DNA of 64,000 nucleotides from Dolomitihabitans soli (GCF_022213955.1 NZ_JAKNTW010000017.1:1-64000), one strand, 5' to 3'; counted from the first letter of the stretch, positions 21,049 to 30,940 are shown. Program-made: numbers and translations. The notes: generated from the letters alone by a model not told the origin.

Positions 21049-22065
21049 ATGCTGATTGCTCAGCGCCCGACTCTTCTCGAGGAGTCCCTCGAAGAGACCC
21101 GCTCCCGGTTCGTCATCGAGCCGCTGGAGCCCGGATTCGGCTACACCATCGGCAACTCGCTGCGGCGCACGCTGCTGTCCTCCATTCCGGGGGCGGCCGT
21201 CACCAGCATCCGCATCGAGGGCGTGCTGCACGAGTTCTCGACCGTGCCGGGGGTCAAGGAGGATGTCACCGACATCATCCTGAACCTCAAGGAGCTGGTC
21301 GTCTCGTCCGAGCACGACGAGCCCGTCGTGATGTACCTGCGCAAGCAGGGTCCGGGTGAGGTCACCGCGGCCGACATCGCGCCGCCGGCCGGTGTCGAGG
21401 TGCACAACCCCGAACTGCGGATCGCCACGCTGAACGGCAAGGCGAAGCTGGAGATGGAGCTGACCGTCGAGCGCGGTCGCGGCTACGTCTCCGCCGCGCA
21501 GAACAAGCAGCCGGGTCAGGAGATCGGCCGGATTCCGATCGACTCCATCTACTCCCCGGTGCTCAAGGTCACCTACAAGGTCGAGGCGACCCGTGTCGAG
21601 CAGCGCACCGACTTCGACCGTCTGATCCTCGACGTCGAGACCAAGCCCAGCATGAAGCCGCGCGACGCCGTGGCCTCGGCGGGCAAGACCCTGGTCGAGC
21701 TGTTCGGCCTGGCCCGCGAGCTGAACGTCGAGGCCGAGGGCATCGACATCGGCCCGTCCCCGACGGACGCCGCGCTCGCCGCCGATCTGGCGCTGCCGAT
21801 CGAGGAGCTGAACCTCACGGTTCGTTCCTACAACTGCCTCAAGCGCGAGGGCATCCACACCGTGGGTGAGCTCGTGGCCCGCAGTGAGCAGGACCTTCTC
21901 GATATAAGGAATTTCGGCGCCAAGTCGATCGAAGAGGTCAAGCAGAAGCTGCACGAGATGACGCTCGCGCTCAAGGACTCCCCGCCCGGGTTCGACCCGA
22001 GCGCGGTGGCCGGCGACTACAGCGACGACGACGACAGCCGCTACGTCGAGACCGAGCAGTACTGA
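21049..22065 (+). CDS. rpoA: RNA polymerase alpha subunit
   Basis: Alpha is 338 residues. The N-terminal assembly domain ([20 protein letters not shown]) is followed by a linker and the C-terminal domain that contacts UP elements and activators ([18 protein letters not shown] and [20 protein letters not shown]). An acidic tail ends the protein. It lies between rpsD and rplQ as usual, though with hairpins on both sides. Confidence 0.98.
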   Translation: MLIAQRPTLLEESLEETRSRFVIEPLEPGFGYTIGNSLRRTLLSSIPGAAVTSIRIEGVLHEFSTVPGVKEDVTDIILNLKELVVSSEHDEPVVMYLRKQGPGEVTAADIAPPAGVEVHNPELRIATLNGKAKLEMELTVERGRGYVSAAQNKQPGQEIGRIPIDSIYSPVLKVTYKVEATRVEQRTDFDRLILDVETKPSMKPRDAVASAGKTLVELFGLARELNVEAEGIDIGPSPTDAALAADLALPIEELNLTVRSYNCLKREGIHTVGELVARSEQDLLDIRNFGAKSIEEVKQKLHEMTLALKDSPPGFDPSAVAGDYSDDDDSRYVETEQY

Positions 22066-22157
22066 GCTAGATCATCGGGGGCGCTCCACCGGGGCGCCCG
22101 CCGGCCCGACCCCGGTACCTAGTACGGCCGGGGCGGGTTCATCCAAAGGAGAACGCG

Positions 22158-22688
22158 ATGCCCAAGCCCGCCAAGGGTGCCCGTCTCGGCGGCAGCCCGG
22201 CTCACGAGCGGCTGATCCTGTCGAACCTCGCGACCGAGCTGTTCCAGCACGGCCGTATCCGCACCACCGTGTCCAAGGCCAAGCGCCTCCGCCCGGTGGC
22301 GGAGCGCCTGATCACCAAGGCCAAGAAGGGCGACATCCACAACCGTCGCCAGGTGCTGACCGTCGTCAAGGACAAGGGTGTGGTTCACCACCTCTTCACC
22401 GAGATCGCCCCGACCTTCGCGGAGCGTCCCGGTGGCTACACCCGGATCACCAAGATCGGCCCGCGTAAGGGCGACAACGCGCCCATGGCGGTCATCGAAC
22501 TCGTCACCGAGCCGATGAACCCGGTCAGCGTCTCCCGCCCGACCCCGGCCCCCGCCGCTGAGGCTCCGGCCCCGGTGGAGGAGAAGGACGAGGCCAAGGA
22601 CGAGGTCACCGAGGCACCCGCCGAGGAGACCGCGGACGCCGCCGAGACCGACGCCCCCGCGGCCGAGGACAAGAAGAACGACGCCTGA
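22158..22688 (+). CDS. rplQ: 50S ribosomal protein L17 with acidic tail
   Basis: L17 is 176 residues. The core ([59 protein letters not shown]) is about 120 residues. A tail of about 55 residues rich in Ala, Glu, Asp and Pro follows and is probably disordered; such tails are frequent in actinobacterial L17. A terminator with a T-rich end follows at 22702-22741. Confidence 0.97.
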   Translation: MPKPAKGARLGGSPAHERLILSNLATELFQHGRIRTTVSKAKRLRPVAERLITKAKKGDIHNRRQVLTVVKDKGVVHHLFTEIAPTFAERPGGYTRITKIGPRKGDNAPMAVIELVTEPMNPVSVSRPTPAPAAEAPAPVEEKDEAKDEVTEAPAEETADAAETDAPAAEDKKNDA

Positions 22689-22701
22689 TCCATCAGGTCG
22701 C

Positions 22702-22741
22702 AACGGGCCCGCCGCCATCCGCGGCCGGGCCCGTTCCTTTT
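22702..22741 (+). terminator. Terminator after rplQ
   Basis: AACGGGCCCG (22702-22711) pairs with CGGGCCCGTT (22726-22735). A further CCGC/GCGG inner stem and the trailing CCTTTTCCC make this a convincing intrinsic terminator for the rpoA-rplQ transcript. Confidence 0.8.
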
Positions 22742-22789
22742 CCCGCGCCGGCACCGCACGGCGTGTGATCGTGAGTGTTGGAGCATGTG

Positions 22790-23644
22790 ATGGAGTCCGT
22801 ACGGCTTCGGCTTGATCTTGGATATGACGGCACGGACTTCTCCGGCTGGGCCGTGCAGCCCGGCCGGCGAACCGTGCAGGGTGAGATCGAGACGGCGCTC
22901 GGGAAGATCCTTCGGCTCGATCCGGCGCCGGCGCTGACCGTGGCGGGCCGTACGGACGCCGGGGTGCACGCGCGTGGTCAGGTCGCCCATGTGGACCTTC
23001 CGGTGGCGGCCGTGCAGGCCATCGGACGCGACGCGACGGCGGGAGTCGCTGAGCAGCTCCCTGGGCTGTTGAGACGCCTTGGTGGTGTTATGCCACTGGA
23101 TGTGCGGGTTCGTCGGCTCAGCGTGGCCCCTGGGGGCTTCGACGCCCGGTTCTCCGCCCTGCACCGCCGCTACGCCTACCGGGTGAGCGACGCGCCCGGC
23201 GGCGTCGACCCGCTCCGCCGCCGCGAGGTCCTGTGGCACTCCCGTCCGCTGGACGCCGACGCGCTCAACGCCGCCGCCGCCCGGCTTCTCGGCGAGCACG
23301 ACTTCGCCGCCTTCTGCAAGAAGCGGGAGGGCGCCACGACCATCCGCGAGCTTCAGAGACTCACCTGGGCACGAGGGGACGACGGGATCCTGGTCGCCAC
23401 CGTGGTCGCCGACGCGTTCTGTCACTCGATGGTGCGGGCGCTGGTCGGCTCCCTGCTCTTCGTCGGGGACGGCCGCCGGGGGGTGGAGTGGCCCGGCGAG
23501 GTGCTGGCCAATGCCGTACGGGATGCCGGGGTGAACGTCGCACCCGCCCACGGGCTGTGCCTCGAAGAGGTCCGTTACCCGCCGCCTGGCGAGCTCGCCG
23601 CCCGCGCCGCAGAGACCCGCCGGGTACGCACCCTCGGCTCGTGA
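22790..23644 (+). CDS. truA: tRNA pseudouridine(38-40) synthase
   Basis: TruA converts U38-U40 in tRNA anticodon arms. It is 284 residues from ATG 22790; a GTG five codons upstream is also possible. The catalytic motif [12 protein letters not shown] contains Asp56, and [16 protein letters not shown] and [15 protein letters not shown] are conserved. rplQ-truA is a standard pairing. The stop codon lies within the first unit of a 14-bp tandem repeat. Confidence 0.96.
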   Translation: MESVRLRLDLGYDGTDFSGWAVQPGRRTVQGEIETALGKILRLDPAPALTVAGRTDAGVHARGQVAHVDLPVAAVQAIGRDATAGVAEQLPGLLRRLGGVMPLDVRVRRLSVAPGGFDARFSALHRRYAYRVSDAPGGVDPLRRREVLWHSRPLDADALNAAAARLLGEHDFAAFCKKREGATTIRELQRLTWARGDDGILVATVVADAFCHSMVRALVGSLLFVGDGRRGVEWPGEVLANAVRDAGVNVAPAHGLCLEEVRYPPPGELAARAAETRRVRTLGS

Positions 23645-23724
23645 CCTGCGGCTCGTGACCTGCGGCTCGTGACCTGCGGCTCGTGACCTGCGGCTCGTGA
23701 CCTGCGGCTCGTGATCTGCGGCGC
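23641..23724. repeat. 14-bp tandem repeat at the end of truA
   Basis: Six units of GTGACCTGCGGCTC run head to tail; the first five are identical and the sixth has two changes. The truA stop codon falls in the first unit, so copy-number change would not alter the protein. The homogeneity suggests recent slippage expansion. Confidence 0.9.
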
Positions 23725-23912
23725 GCGTGCGGTGCGGGCCTTCATGTCCGCGTCGGGGTTCGCGTGAGCGTTGGGTTTCGGATGCGCAGTGTTTCGGGTG
23801 AGCCGCGTTTCGGGTGGGAGACGGTTTCGGGTGTCGGCTTTCCGGGTCGGGTGCCGCGTGGTGTCGGTGGCGGGGCGGGTCGCCGGGTCCCGGGAGCGGC
23901 TGGAGCGGGTGC

Positions 23913-24002
23913 GGATCGTTCTTCGGCCTGGTCGGTCTCAACGGAGCGGGCAAAACCACCTCGTTGTCGATGGCGGCGGGATTGCTGCGGATTTCGGGCG
24001 CG
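23913..24002 (+). pseudogene. Remnant of an ABC-transporter ATPase (Walker A region)
   Basis: One frame encodes GSFFGLVGLNGAGKTTSLSM followed by AAGLLRISGAG. This is the Walker A loop and following helix of an ABC ATPase, with Leu where Pro or Glu is common. No start, Q-loop, signature or Walker B follows: the frame ends within 25 bp and the region then enters the convergent gene. The preceding 150 bp are a degenerate TTTCGGGTG-rich sequence. It is best read as a decayed gene fragment. Confidence 0.7.
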
Positions 24003-24015
24003 GGTGGTCGAGGGG

Positions 24016-27000
24016 TCAGCCGGTGATGCGGCGTTCCAGGACCAGGGCGGTGGTGTCGCGGAAGTCGCCGCTGATCTTGCCGATGGCCTTCTCCTTGGTG
24101 GTCGGGGTGTGGCCGTCGGCGTTCGTGGCGTAGCTGAACACGACGTAGCGGCCCCAGACGAGTCCGGACGCGTAGCCGCCCGCGATGTGGATCCGTTCCG
24201 CGCCGGTCCCGGCCTTGGCGGGCAGCGGCTTGAACCAGATGTTGTCGCCCAGCTTCTTCGCCTTGTCGGCCTGCATCGCGGTCTCCCGGGTGGGGAGCAC
24301 GGCGATCCCGGTCGTCACGGCGTAGCGCTTCTTGCTGTCGACGTAGGTGGCGCGCAGCACACGGCTGCAGGCGTTCTTCTTCAGGGCGACCGCGAAGTCA
24401 CCGGTGGCGGCCTTCGTGCAGTCGCCCACAAGGGACGTCTTGACCAAGGTGAACGTCATCCCGGAGACCTTCACCTTCTTGTCGGGGAAGGCCTCGTCGA
24501 GCGCGAGCGCCTGCGGATCGGTCTCCTCCGAGTTGAGCACCGACTTGCCGGCGTCGGGCGGCGCCGTGACCGGTGGCTCGGGGGCCGGTTGCGTCGCCGC
24601 CGTCGTGCCGTCCGGGTTCCCGGTGGGGGCCTGTCCCGTCCACGCCTGGTAACCCAGGTAACCGCCCGCGCCCACCATGGCGACCAGCACCGCCGCGCCC
24701 GCGGCGATCACCGCGGTCTTCCGCTTCGGCGGCGGGGGCCCGGCCGGGGCCCCGGGTTGCGGCGGCACGAACGGCCCGCGCGGCACCTCGGGCGTCAGCG
24801 TGCCGCCATCCGGCGGCGTCGGCAGGTCCGCGAACCCGGTGGATCCGGCGGGCGGCGTGCCGCGTCCGCCCGTGTTCGGGGCCCAGGGTTGCCAGCCGGT
24901 GTCCGTCTGGGGTCCCTGGGGGCCGGGGGGACGCGCCTGGCCCTGGGTGTCGGCCTGCGGTGTCCGGCTGTCCGGCCGACCGACCTTGGACGGGTGGCCT
25001 GCCCTGGCCCCGCGGGTGTCCGGCGGGAACGGCGGGAGCGTCTGGTTCCGGGCAGGCTGGTTCCACGGGGCCGGATCGTTCTGTGGCGCTCTGGTCTCGG
25101 ACGGCTTCCCCGGCGACGCTGCATGGGGAGGCCGGTTGCCCAGGCTCGGCGGTGGCATGCCGGGACCGCCGTGGTTGGGCTGCGCCGGATCGCGCGTCGG
25201 AGGACCGGTCGGCGGGGCGTTGTGCGACGCCGTACCAGGAGCCCTCGGGCCGGACGCCTGGCCCGGCTGGTTCTGGCCCGCCGGGCCGCGCCCTGGCTGG
25301 GGAGGGGCCGGCCGGCCGGTGCCTGGGTGGTTCGGGTCGGCTGGGATGGGGTCCGCCTGGTTGCCGGTGATCGGATGGGACGGGCCGGCAGGGTGACCGG
25401 ACTGGGGGAATCCCGTGTTCTGGACGCCGTGGGGCGGTCCGTGCGGGTCGTGCCGGGGAGCCGGTGCGCCTGGAGGCGGCGGGGGGAAGGGGCGCGGGTC
25501 TCCGGGCGCTGGTTCCACCCGGCCCTGCAGAATCGGTGGCCCGTCGTGGTCGCCGTGTGCCGGTGCCGCGTCGTGCTCGGGGGCGCGATAGGGAACCGGG
25601 CCGGCGGCGGGAGGGCCGGGAGGATGCTCGGGGCCGCCTCTGGCGGGCCGGGAGCCGTTGGTCTCTGAAGGCGATTGCTGGGTCACAGGAGATTCCGGCG
25701 GGGTCGGGGGAGCGAGCGGCGGTGCCGTGCCGTCATTACTCGCGATGGTCGGGGGGGTGGTCCCGCGTGGTGCGGGAACGGCGTGCTCTCCTGCGTCGTC
25801 GGTGATCGCCGGCAGCCGGGGGTTGGTGTCGTCTTCGGCTGACAGGGGCGGCCAGACATGTACGTCGCCGGGCTCCAGGCCGCGCTCCACGCGGTGGGTG
25901 GCTTCGCCCGGGGCCAGGTCGTGGGCTTCGTGGTGGGTCTCACGCTGCTCCAGGTCGTGTCCCGCGTGCTGGGCGGCTTCGCCTGGATCGGGGCCGAAGT
26001 CCGTGGGGTGGGTCGGTCCGCTCGGGTCGGGACGGGGGGCGCCGCCGCCGGCCCGGTCCGTTTCCGAGGGGCTCACGGCGGTGGCTGACCACTCGGTCGC
26101 GGCGTGCCGTTCCGCATCGGCAGGAGGTGGGTCGGCGCCCGGGTCCGTGCGGGCGAGCGTGGGGGAACCGGTGCCGGCGGGCGGCGCGGCGAGCGGGAGC
26201 ACGTCAGGGGTGTGCGTCGTCCTCGACGTGTCGCGTGCGTCGCCGGTGGGAGTGCCGGGCGGGTTGTCGTGGTCGTGGTCGTCGCCGACGGGGGTGGTCC
26301 CGGACGGGAGATGATCGTCGGCGGCTGGAAGGTCTTCGACGGGTTCCCCGGTGGCGGCGGGCCAGGACAGGACGTCGGGGGCGGCGGGGCCGATCGACAT
26401 GCCGGCGGCGGCGGCCGTGAAGGCGGGGGAGGGCTGCCACGGGAGGGAGCCGGGCTGGGCGGACCAGGGGGCGTTCGGATCGGGCGTCGAAGGGGATCGC
26501 TGCGCGCCCCAGGGCTGGTCGGGCACGGCGAAGCCGGGCTCCGCGTACCAGTAGCCGGGTTCCGGTTCGGCGTGCCAGTCGTAGGGGGAGCCGCCGTCGC
26601 CTGGCACTTCCCACGGGTCCGCTCCACCGGTCGAGAACCCCGGCGCGGACCGGTCGTCGGCCGACGACCGGGACACCTGGTCGGGCGTGCGCGCGGCCGG
26701 TGTCCCGGCAGGCTGGTGCCAGGGGGCCGCCGGTTCCGATGACCGGCCGGGCGAGGTGGGGGCCGACGGTGGGTACGGCGGGGCCGACGGTGGGTACGGC
26801 GGGTCCGCCGTGCTCCCGCCGGGCGCCCCGGGAGCGGTCTCCGGCCGGCCTTCAGGCCAGGACGCCGCGTCGCCCGCGAACGGGGACGCGGACACGGACG
26901 GGGACACGGACGGGGACACGGACGGCGGCGCGTGGGCGGCGACGTGACCTGGGTCAGGAGGCGTCACGGGCGCGGCGCCGGTGGACGGCCAGACCGGCGC

Positions 27001-27390
27001 GTCGGGGGCGACGGCGGGCCGAGCCCCCGGGCTCGTGAGTGATTCGTCCGGGATGTCCGGGGTCGTGGGTGGTGCGGGTGGGATGCCGGTAGCCGTGGGC
27101 GGCTCGGTCGGGGTGTCGGGGGGTTCGCGGGGTTCGCGGGGTTCGGGGGGTTCGGGGGGTGTGGTCGGTTCGGGTGGGAGGCCCGCGACCGTGGGGTGGC
27201 CCGGGCCGGGACTTACGTCGCCGGATGGGCCGGTCGGGGGCGTTGGTGACGCTGCGGGGTGGTCAGGAGACGGCGTGGAGTCGGCGGACGCGGAATCGGT
27301 GGGTTGCCCGAAGCTTGGCGGCGGAGTCGCCGGGGCGGTCGCGCCGTCGGTGTCAGATTCGTGATCGGACACGGGATCCTGGCCACGCAT
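24016..27390 (-). CDS. Large disordered membrane-anchored protein, paralogue A
   Basis: The product is 1124 residues. About 880 N-terminal residues are Pro/Gly/Asp/Ser/Thr-rich low complexity with short internal repeats (PPYPPSAP, PSVSPSVSPSVS). One transmembrane segment follows (KTAVIAAGAAVLVAMVGAGG), then a spacer and a C-terminal domain of about 160 residues. That domain contains CTKAATG, a second Cys and VLRATY, features shared with the next minus-strand gene. The expected topology is cytosolic N terminus and extracellular C-terminal domain. ATG 27390 is used; a GTG six codons in is possible. The function is unknown. Confidence 0.75.
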   Translation of the reverse strand: MRGQDPVSDHESDTDGATAPATPPPSFGQPTDSASADSTPSPDHPAASPTPPTGPSGDVSPGPGHPTVAGLPPEPTTPPEPPEPREPREPPDTPTEPPTATGIPPAPPTTPDIPDESLTSPGARPAVAPDAPVWPSTGAAPVTPPDPGHVAAHAPPSVSPSVSPSVSASPFAGDAASWPEGRPETAPGAPGGSTADPPYPPSAPPYPPSAPTSPGRSSEPAAPWHQPAGTPAARTPDQVSRSSADDRSAPGFSTGGADPWEVPGDGGSPYDWHAEPEPGYWYAEPGFAVPDQPWGAQRSPSTPDPNAPWSAQPGSLPWQPSPAFTAAAAGMSIGPAAPDVLSWPAATGEPVEDLPAADDHLPSGTTPVGDDHDHDNPPGTPTGDARDTSRTTHTPDVLPLAAPPAGTGSPTLARTDPGADPPPADAERHAATEWSATAVSPSETDRAGGGAPRPDPSGPTHPTDFGPDPGEAAQHAGHDLEQRETHHEAHDLAPGEATHRVERGLEPGDVHVWPPLSAEDDTNPRLPAITDDAGEHAVPAPRGTTPPTIASNDGTAPPLAPPTPPESPVTQQSPSETNGSRPARGGPEHPPGPPAAGPVPYRAPEHDAAPAHGDHDGPPILQGRVEPAPGDPRPFPPPPPGAPAPRHDPHGPPHGVQNTGFPQSGHPAGPSHPITGNQADPIPADPNHPGTGRPAPPQPGRGPAGQNQPGQASGPRAPGTASHNAPPTGPPTRDPAQPNHGGPGMPPPSLGNRPPHAASPGKPSETRAPQNDPAPWNQPARNQTLPPFPPDTRGARAGHPSKVGRPDSRTPQADTQGQARPPGPQGPQTDTGWQPWAPNTGGRGTPPAGSTGFADLPTPPDGGTLTPEVPRGPFVPPQPGAPAGPPPPKRKTAVIAAGAAVLVAMVGAGGYLGYQAWTGQAPTGNPDGTTAATQPAPEPPVTAPPDAGKSVLNSEETDPQALALDEAFPDKKVKVSGMTFTLVKTSLVGDCTKAATGDFAVALKKNACSRVLRATYVDSKKRYAVTTGIAVLPTRETAMQADKAKKLGDNIWFKPLPAKAGTGAERIHIAGGYASGLVWGRYVVFSYATNADGHTPTTKEKAIGKISGDFRDTTALVLERRITG

Positions 27391-27489
27391 ACGCCGAAGC
27401 GTACAGAGGCTCGAAGATCGTCATGCCGGTATGGCCGGATCCGACGCCCATTTCGTGGTGCTTGGAGGTGAATTAGGGCGTTTTGGTGG

Positions 27490-28755
27490 TCAGGTGGGGC
27501 GCCGTCCCGTCAGGGCTCTGGAGTCCAGTGCCGGGAATACGGTGGCGTCGGTGATGTCGCGGGCGGCCTGGTTCAGTTTCTTGCGCTCGGCGTCGGTCGG
27601 CGTGTGCCCGTCCTTGAACTGGAACCAGAGCAGCACCGCGTAGTGGCCGTGCCGCCAGGCGCCCGCGTTGGCCTGCCCGCTGCCGAGGGCCTTGGTGACG
27701 TCGTCCTTGCCGGGCAGCGGCTTGACATAGTCCTCCAGCTTGCCGCCGCCCGCCGCGCTGACGACCTTGGCGGCGAGCTTCGCCGTCTTCAGGTTGGCCA
27801 CTCCCACGGTTCCGATGAGTTTTCCGGCCTTGTCGCGATAGCTGGCCCTCAGCACCTGGTTGCATTTCGCGTCCTTCAGCGCCTTGGTGAGCTTGCTCCC
27901 GGTGGCCGCCTCCTTGCAGGTCTTGTCCGAGCGCCGGGTCGTCATCGTGTAACTCCTGCCGGAGCTCTTGATCTTCTCCTTGGAGAACAGCTCCTTGAGG
28001 GTCAGCGGATGCTTGTCCGTGGACCGCGAGGCGGCGTATCCGTCCTTGCCCTCGGGGCCCTGGGGCGTCGGCGCGGGCGACGCCTGACTGGACGGCCGGT
28101 CGGCGGTCACGCTGGTGTCGGGATCCATGTTGCCCAGCATCCAGAGTCCGACGCCCCCCGCCACCAGCAGGAGAAGCCCGCCGATCGCGATGTAGATCGG
28201 CCGCCGCGACCGTGGCCCCTCGTCATAGGGGCTCCACATGTCGCGGCGCGGCGGCGGGGTCAGGCCCGAAGACTCCTTCCCCGACGACTTCCTGCCCGCG
28301 GGATCCTTGCCCGCCGGGGACTCCGCCGGCTTCGCGGCCTCAGGATCCTTCCCCCGCCGGCGCCTCCCCGGCGTCCCCTTGCCCTTGTCGCCCGGACCCT
28401 CCGGGCCGCCGGCCTCCTCCGGGCCGCTCCCGCCGTACGGGTGGCCGGCCTCGCCGCCCGGAGGCCGGGAGTCGGGCCCGGGGCTGAAGAAGGGGCCTGC
28501 CTCGCGCGCGCGGCGGCCGGCAGCGCGCGGCGGCCCGTCGTCGGGGCCGGGGCCCGGCCCGGGAGCCGGGCCTCTGCCCTGCGGCTGGCCGGGCTCCGGC
28601 TCCTTGCCGTACGGCAGGACAGGCTCAGGACCGGCTCCCCGCTCGCGGCGGCCCGGTTCGTCGCGCGGTGCGGCGTCGAACCAGCTCTCCCCAGGTGGGG
28701 CGGAGTCAGGGTCGTGGTACGGCTGGCGTCGTGGCGGTTCCCCGGGAAAACCCAT
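27490..28755 (-). CDS. Disordered membrane-anchored protein, paralogue B
   Basis: The product is 421 residues with the same plan as the neighbour: about 200 N-terminal residues of Pro/Gly/Arg/Glu low complexity, one membrane helix (IYIAIGGLLLLVAGGVGLWM) and a C-terminal domain with CKEAATG, a second Cys 17 residues further, VLRASY, a KPLPGKDD stretch and GHTPT. Both proteins share the order of these motifs, so they are tandem paralogues with very different linker lengths. A related actinobacterial family without known function is likely. The 99-bp gap to the other gene holds nothing obvious. Confidence 0.78.
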   Translation of the reverse strand: MGFPGEPPRRQPYHDPDSAPPGESWFDAAPRDEPGRRERGAGPEPVLPYGKEPEPGQPQGRGPAPGPGPGPDDGPPRAAGRRAREAGPFFSPGPDSRPPGGEAGHPYGGSGPEEAGGPEGPGDKGKGTPGRRRRGKDPEAAKPAESPAGKDPAGRKSSGKESSGLTPPPRRDMWSPYDEGPRSRRPIYIAIGGLLLLVAGGVGLWMLGNMDPDTSVTADRPSSQASPAPTPQGPEGKDGYAASRSTDKHPLTLKELFSKEKIKSSGRSYTMTTRRSDKTCKEAATGSKLTKALKDAKCNQVLRASYRDKAGKLIGTVGVANLKTAKLAAKVVSAAGGGKLEDYVKPLPGKDDVTKALGSGQANAGAWRHGHYAVLLWFQFKDGHTPTDAERKKLNQAARDITDATVFPALDSRALTGRRPT

Positions 28756-28790
28756 GCGCCGAGATTAGCTGTGAACCCGCACAGAACAGG

Positions 28791-29588
28791 TCACGAATAT
28801 CCGAAGTCCTGCGTCCACCATGGTCCGCCGGCCCCGTCGGCGACGCCCACGCCGATGGCCGTCAGGGAGCAGTTGAGGATGTTCGCACGGTGGCTGGGGC
28901 TGCCCATCCAGCCGCGTACCGCCTCTTCGGCGCTCTGATAGCCGCGGCCGATGTTCTCCGCGCCGCCGTTGGGATAACCGGCCCGTTCCATGCGCGTCCA
29001 CGGTGAGGTTCCGTCGGGGGAATTGTGCGCGAAATGATTGCTCTCGGCCATCTCCGCCGAGTGCAGCCGCGCGGACTGGGCGAGCCTGGAGTCGATCCTG
29101 AGCGGCCGGCACCGCTGCTTGCGCCGTGCGTTGTTGGTCAACCGGACGACCTCGTCCTCCATCGTGGAGAACTGGCCCTCGTCCGCCTTCTCGCCCAGGT
29201 CGGGGCCCACGACCGTCTGGCTCTGCGTGGTCTCCAGGGAGCCGGGGATGGAGTTGCGCGGCGGCTGCTTGGTGACGCTGGTGGGCGGCTTGGTCCGTTT
29301 GGCGGTCAGTGTCCTGACCGGGGTGGGGCGGATCACCACCCCTAGGGGGGCGCGGCTCTGCGTCCCCTTCTTCGCGTGGTCCTCCTTCGGCTCGCGCGTG
29401 GGTTCGGGCGAGAGGACGCGAGGGGCGGCGTTGTTGAGGTAGACCTGATCCGGTACGTCGGGGCCGCGAGACTCCCGGCCGATCACGATTCCGGTGATCA
29501 GCACCGCCACGAGGCACGCCAACGCCCCCAGATGATTCCGGCGCCGGAAGTTCCGCTGGGGATGCCGGGGGCGAGAGGGCTGGCGCAT
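28791..29588 (-). CDS. CAP (SCP/PR1-like) domain protein, membrane-anchored
   Basis: The product is 265 residues. A hydrophobic segment near residues 20-38 (LGALACLVAVLITGIVIG) is a signal anchor. A Thr/Pro/Lys-rich linker follows, and the last 125 residues are a CAP domain: VVRLTNNARRKQRCRPL, HSAEMAESNHFAHNSPDG, AENIGRGYQSAEEAVRGWM and SPSHRANIL. The cavity histidines and glutamate are present. It is probably extracellular, of unknown activity. It is divergent from rplM. Confidence 0.88.
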   Translation of the reverse strand: MRQPSRPRHPQRNFRRRNHLGALACLVAVLITGIVIGRESRGPDVPDQVYLNNAAPRVLSPEPTREPKEDHAKKGTQSRAPLGVVIRPTPVRTLTAKRTKPPTSVTKQPPRNSIPGSLETTQSQTVVGPDLGEKADEGQFSTMEDEVVRLTNNARRKQRCRPLRIDSRLAQSARLHSAEMAESNHFAHNSPDGTSPWTRMERAGYPNGGAENIGRGYQSAEEAVRGWMGSPSHRANILNCSLTAIGVGVADGAGGPWWTQDFGYS

Positions 29589-29918
29589 ACCGCAATCAAC
29601 GATAGAGATGTTAGGTCTTGGGGTAGAAGAGGATAGACGTAACGAGATTCAACCGTTCTGTCATTCGTAGTCGGAACCCTCGACGGATCCCGGTAAGCTG
29701 TTGGTCGGCCCTGTCGTTTTGACCTGTGAGTGCCAGGGTCGGTAGTCTGCTATTTCGTTGTGTGCGGACCAGTCCTCTCGTGACTGGTGTGCGGCGCGTC
29801 CGGCGTCATCTCCCGTTGCGTGGAGACGGAAGGTCCGGGCTGTCGTGTGCCCGCACCTCCGACCACCAGCTGTCTCTTCCGACAGCCCAGAAGACGCGAG
29901 CAAAGAAGGCCTACGACC
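29589..29918 (+). other. Divergent intergenic region, CAP gene to rplM
   Basis: This 330-bp stretch holds the rplM promoter and a leader of about 165 nt for rplM-rpsI. The side towards the CAP gene is relatively AT-rich (29589-29690) and presumably holds that gene's promoter. No additional gene is supported. Confidence 0.6.
29719..29748 (+). promoter_or_regulatory. Promoter of rplM-rpsI
   Basis: TTGACC at 29719-29724, an 18-bp spacer and TAGTCT at 29743-29748. The GGTAGTCT -10 context is the same as in the rpsL promoter at 301-328, as expected for co-regulated ribosomal operons. Confidence 0.65.
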
Positions 29919-30362
29919 GTGCGCACGTACTCACCGAAGCCCGCCGACGTCCAGCGTCAGTGGTACGTCATCGACGCCGCCGATGTCGTCCTGGGCCGGC
30001 TGGCCAGCCACGTCGCGACGCTGCTCCGCGGTAAGCACAAGGCGATCTTCGCGCCCCACGTCGACACCGGTGACTTCGTCATCGTCATCAACGCCGACAA
30101 GATCGTGCTGACCGGCAACAAGCTTGAGCAGAAGAAGGCGTACCGCCACTCGGGTTACCCCGGCGGCCTGCGTGCAGTGCCCTACAGCGAGCTCATGGAG
30201 AAGCGTCCCGACCGCGCCGTGGAGAAGGCCGTCAAGGGCATGCTGCCCAAGAACGCCCTCGGCCGGAGGATGGCCAAGAAGCTGAAGGTCTACGCCGGCT
30301 CCGAGCACCCGCACCAGGCGCAGCAGCCGGTGCCGTTCGAGATCACCCAGATCGCCCAGTAG
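29919..30362 (+). CDS. rplM: 50S ribosomal protein L13
   Basis: L13 is 147 residues from GTG 29919 ([20 protein letters not shown]); the frame is open upstream but lacks family sequence. [39 protein letters not shown] and [20 protein letters not shown] are conserved. It is encoded together with rpsI 56 bp downstream. Confidence 0.98.
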   Translation: MRTYSPKPADVQRQWYVIDAADVVLGRLASHVATLLRGKHKAIFAPHVDTGDFVIVINADKIVLTGNKLEQKKAYRHSGYPGGLRAVPYSELMEKRPDRAVEKAVKGMLPKNALGRRMAKKLKVYAGSEHPHQAQQPVPFEITQIAQ

Positions 30363-30418
30363 CAGCACCGTTGGCCGAGGCTGACGCCGAGCATCGAAAC
30401 GAAAGTTAGAGGAGAACC

Positions 30419-30940
30419 GTGGCTGAGCCCACCGGTGTCGAGACGCCCGTCGAGGGCGCGCTGGAGGAACTCTCCGGCGAGAATTTCCCGTCCGAGTACA
30501 CCAGCGAGTCCGCTGGCAGTAGCGAGACGGCCGTACGCAAGCCCATCACGACGGGCAACTCGTACGGCACCGGCCGCCGCAAGGAGGCTGTCGCCCGGGT
30601 GCGCATCGTGCCGGGCACCGGCAAGTGGACCATCAACGGCCGCTCGCTGGACACCTACTTCCCGAACAAGGTCCACCAGCAGCTGGTGAAGGAGCCGTTC
30701 GTCACGCTCGGCGCCGAGGACCAGTTCGACATCATGGCCCGCATCGACGGCGGCGGAGTGACCGGCCAGGCCGGTGCCCTGCGCATGGGCATCTCCCGCG
30801 CGCTCACCCTGCTCGACGCGGAGACCAACCGCGCGCCGCTGAAGAAGGCCGGCTTCCTGACTCGCGACTCCAGGAAGAAGGAGCGCTACAAGGCCGGTCT
30901 CAAGAAGGCCCGTAAGGCTCCCCAGTACAGCAAGCGTTGA
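30419..30940 (+). CDS. rpsI: 30S ribosomal protein S9 with acidic N-terminal extension
   Basis: S9 is 173 residues. The conserved core starts near residue 45 ([19 protein letters not shown]) and ends with the tRNA-contacting tail [10 protein letters not shown]. The first 40 residues are an acidic Ser/Thr/Glu extension seen in many actinobacterial S9 proteins. The start is GTG after AGAGGAGAACC. Its TGA overlaps a TTG start of glmM by four bases. Confidence 0.97.
   Translation: MAEPTGVETPVEGALEELSGENFPSEYTSESAGSSETAVRKPITTGNSYGTGRRKEAVARVRIVPGTGKWTINGRSLDTYFPNKVHQQLVKEPFVTLGAEDQFDIMARIDGGGVTGQAGALRMGISRALTLLDAETNRAPLKKAGFLTRDSRKKERYKAGLKKARKAPQYSKR

Noticed and set aside
23764-25668. 634-codon + strand frame opposite paralogue A
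   Set aside because: Its sequence is Arg/Gly/Pro/Trp-rich shadow of the minus-strand disordered gene; only its first 80 codons lie outside that gene, and they contain no domain.
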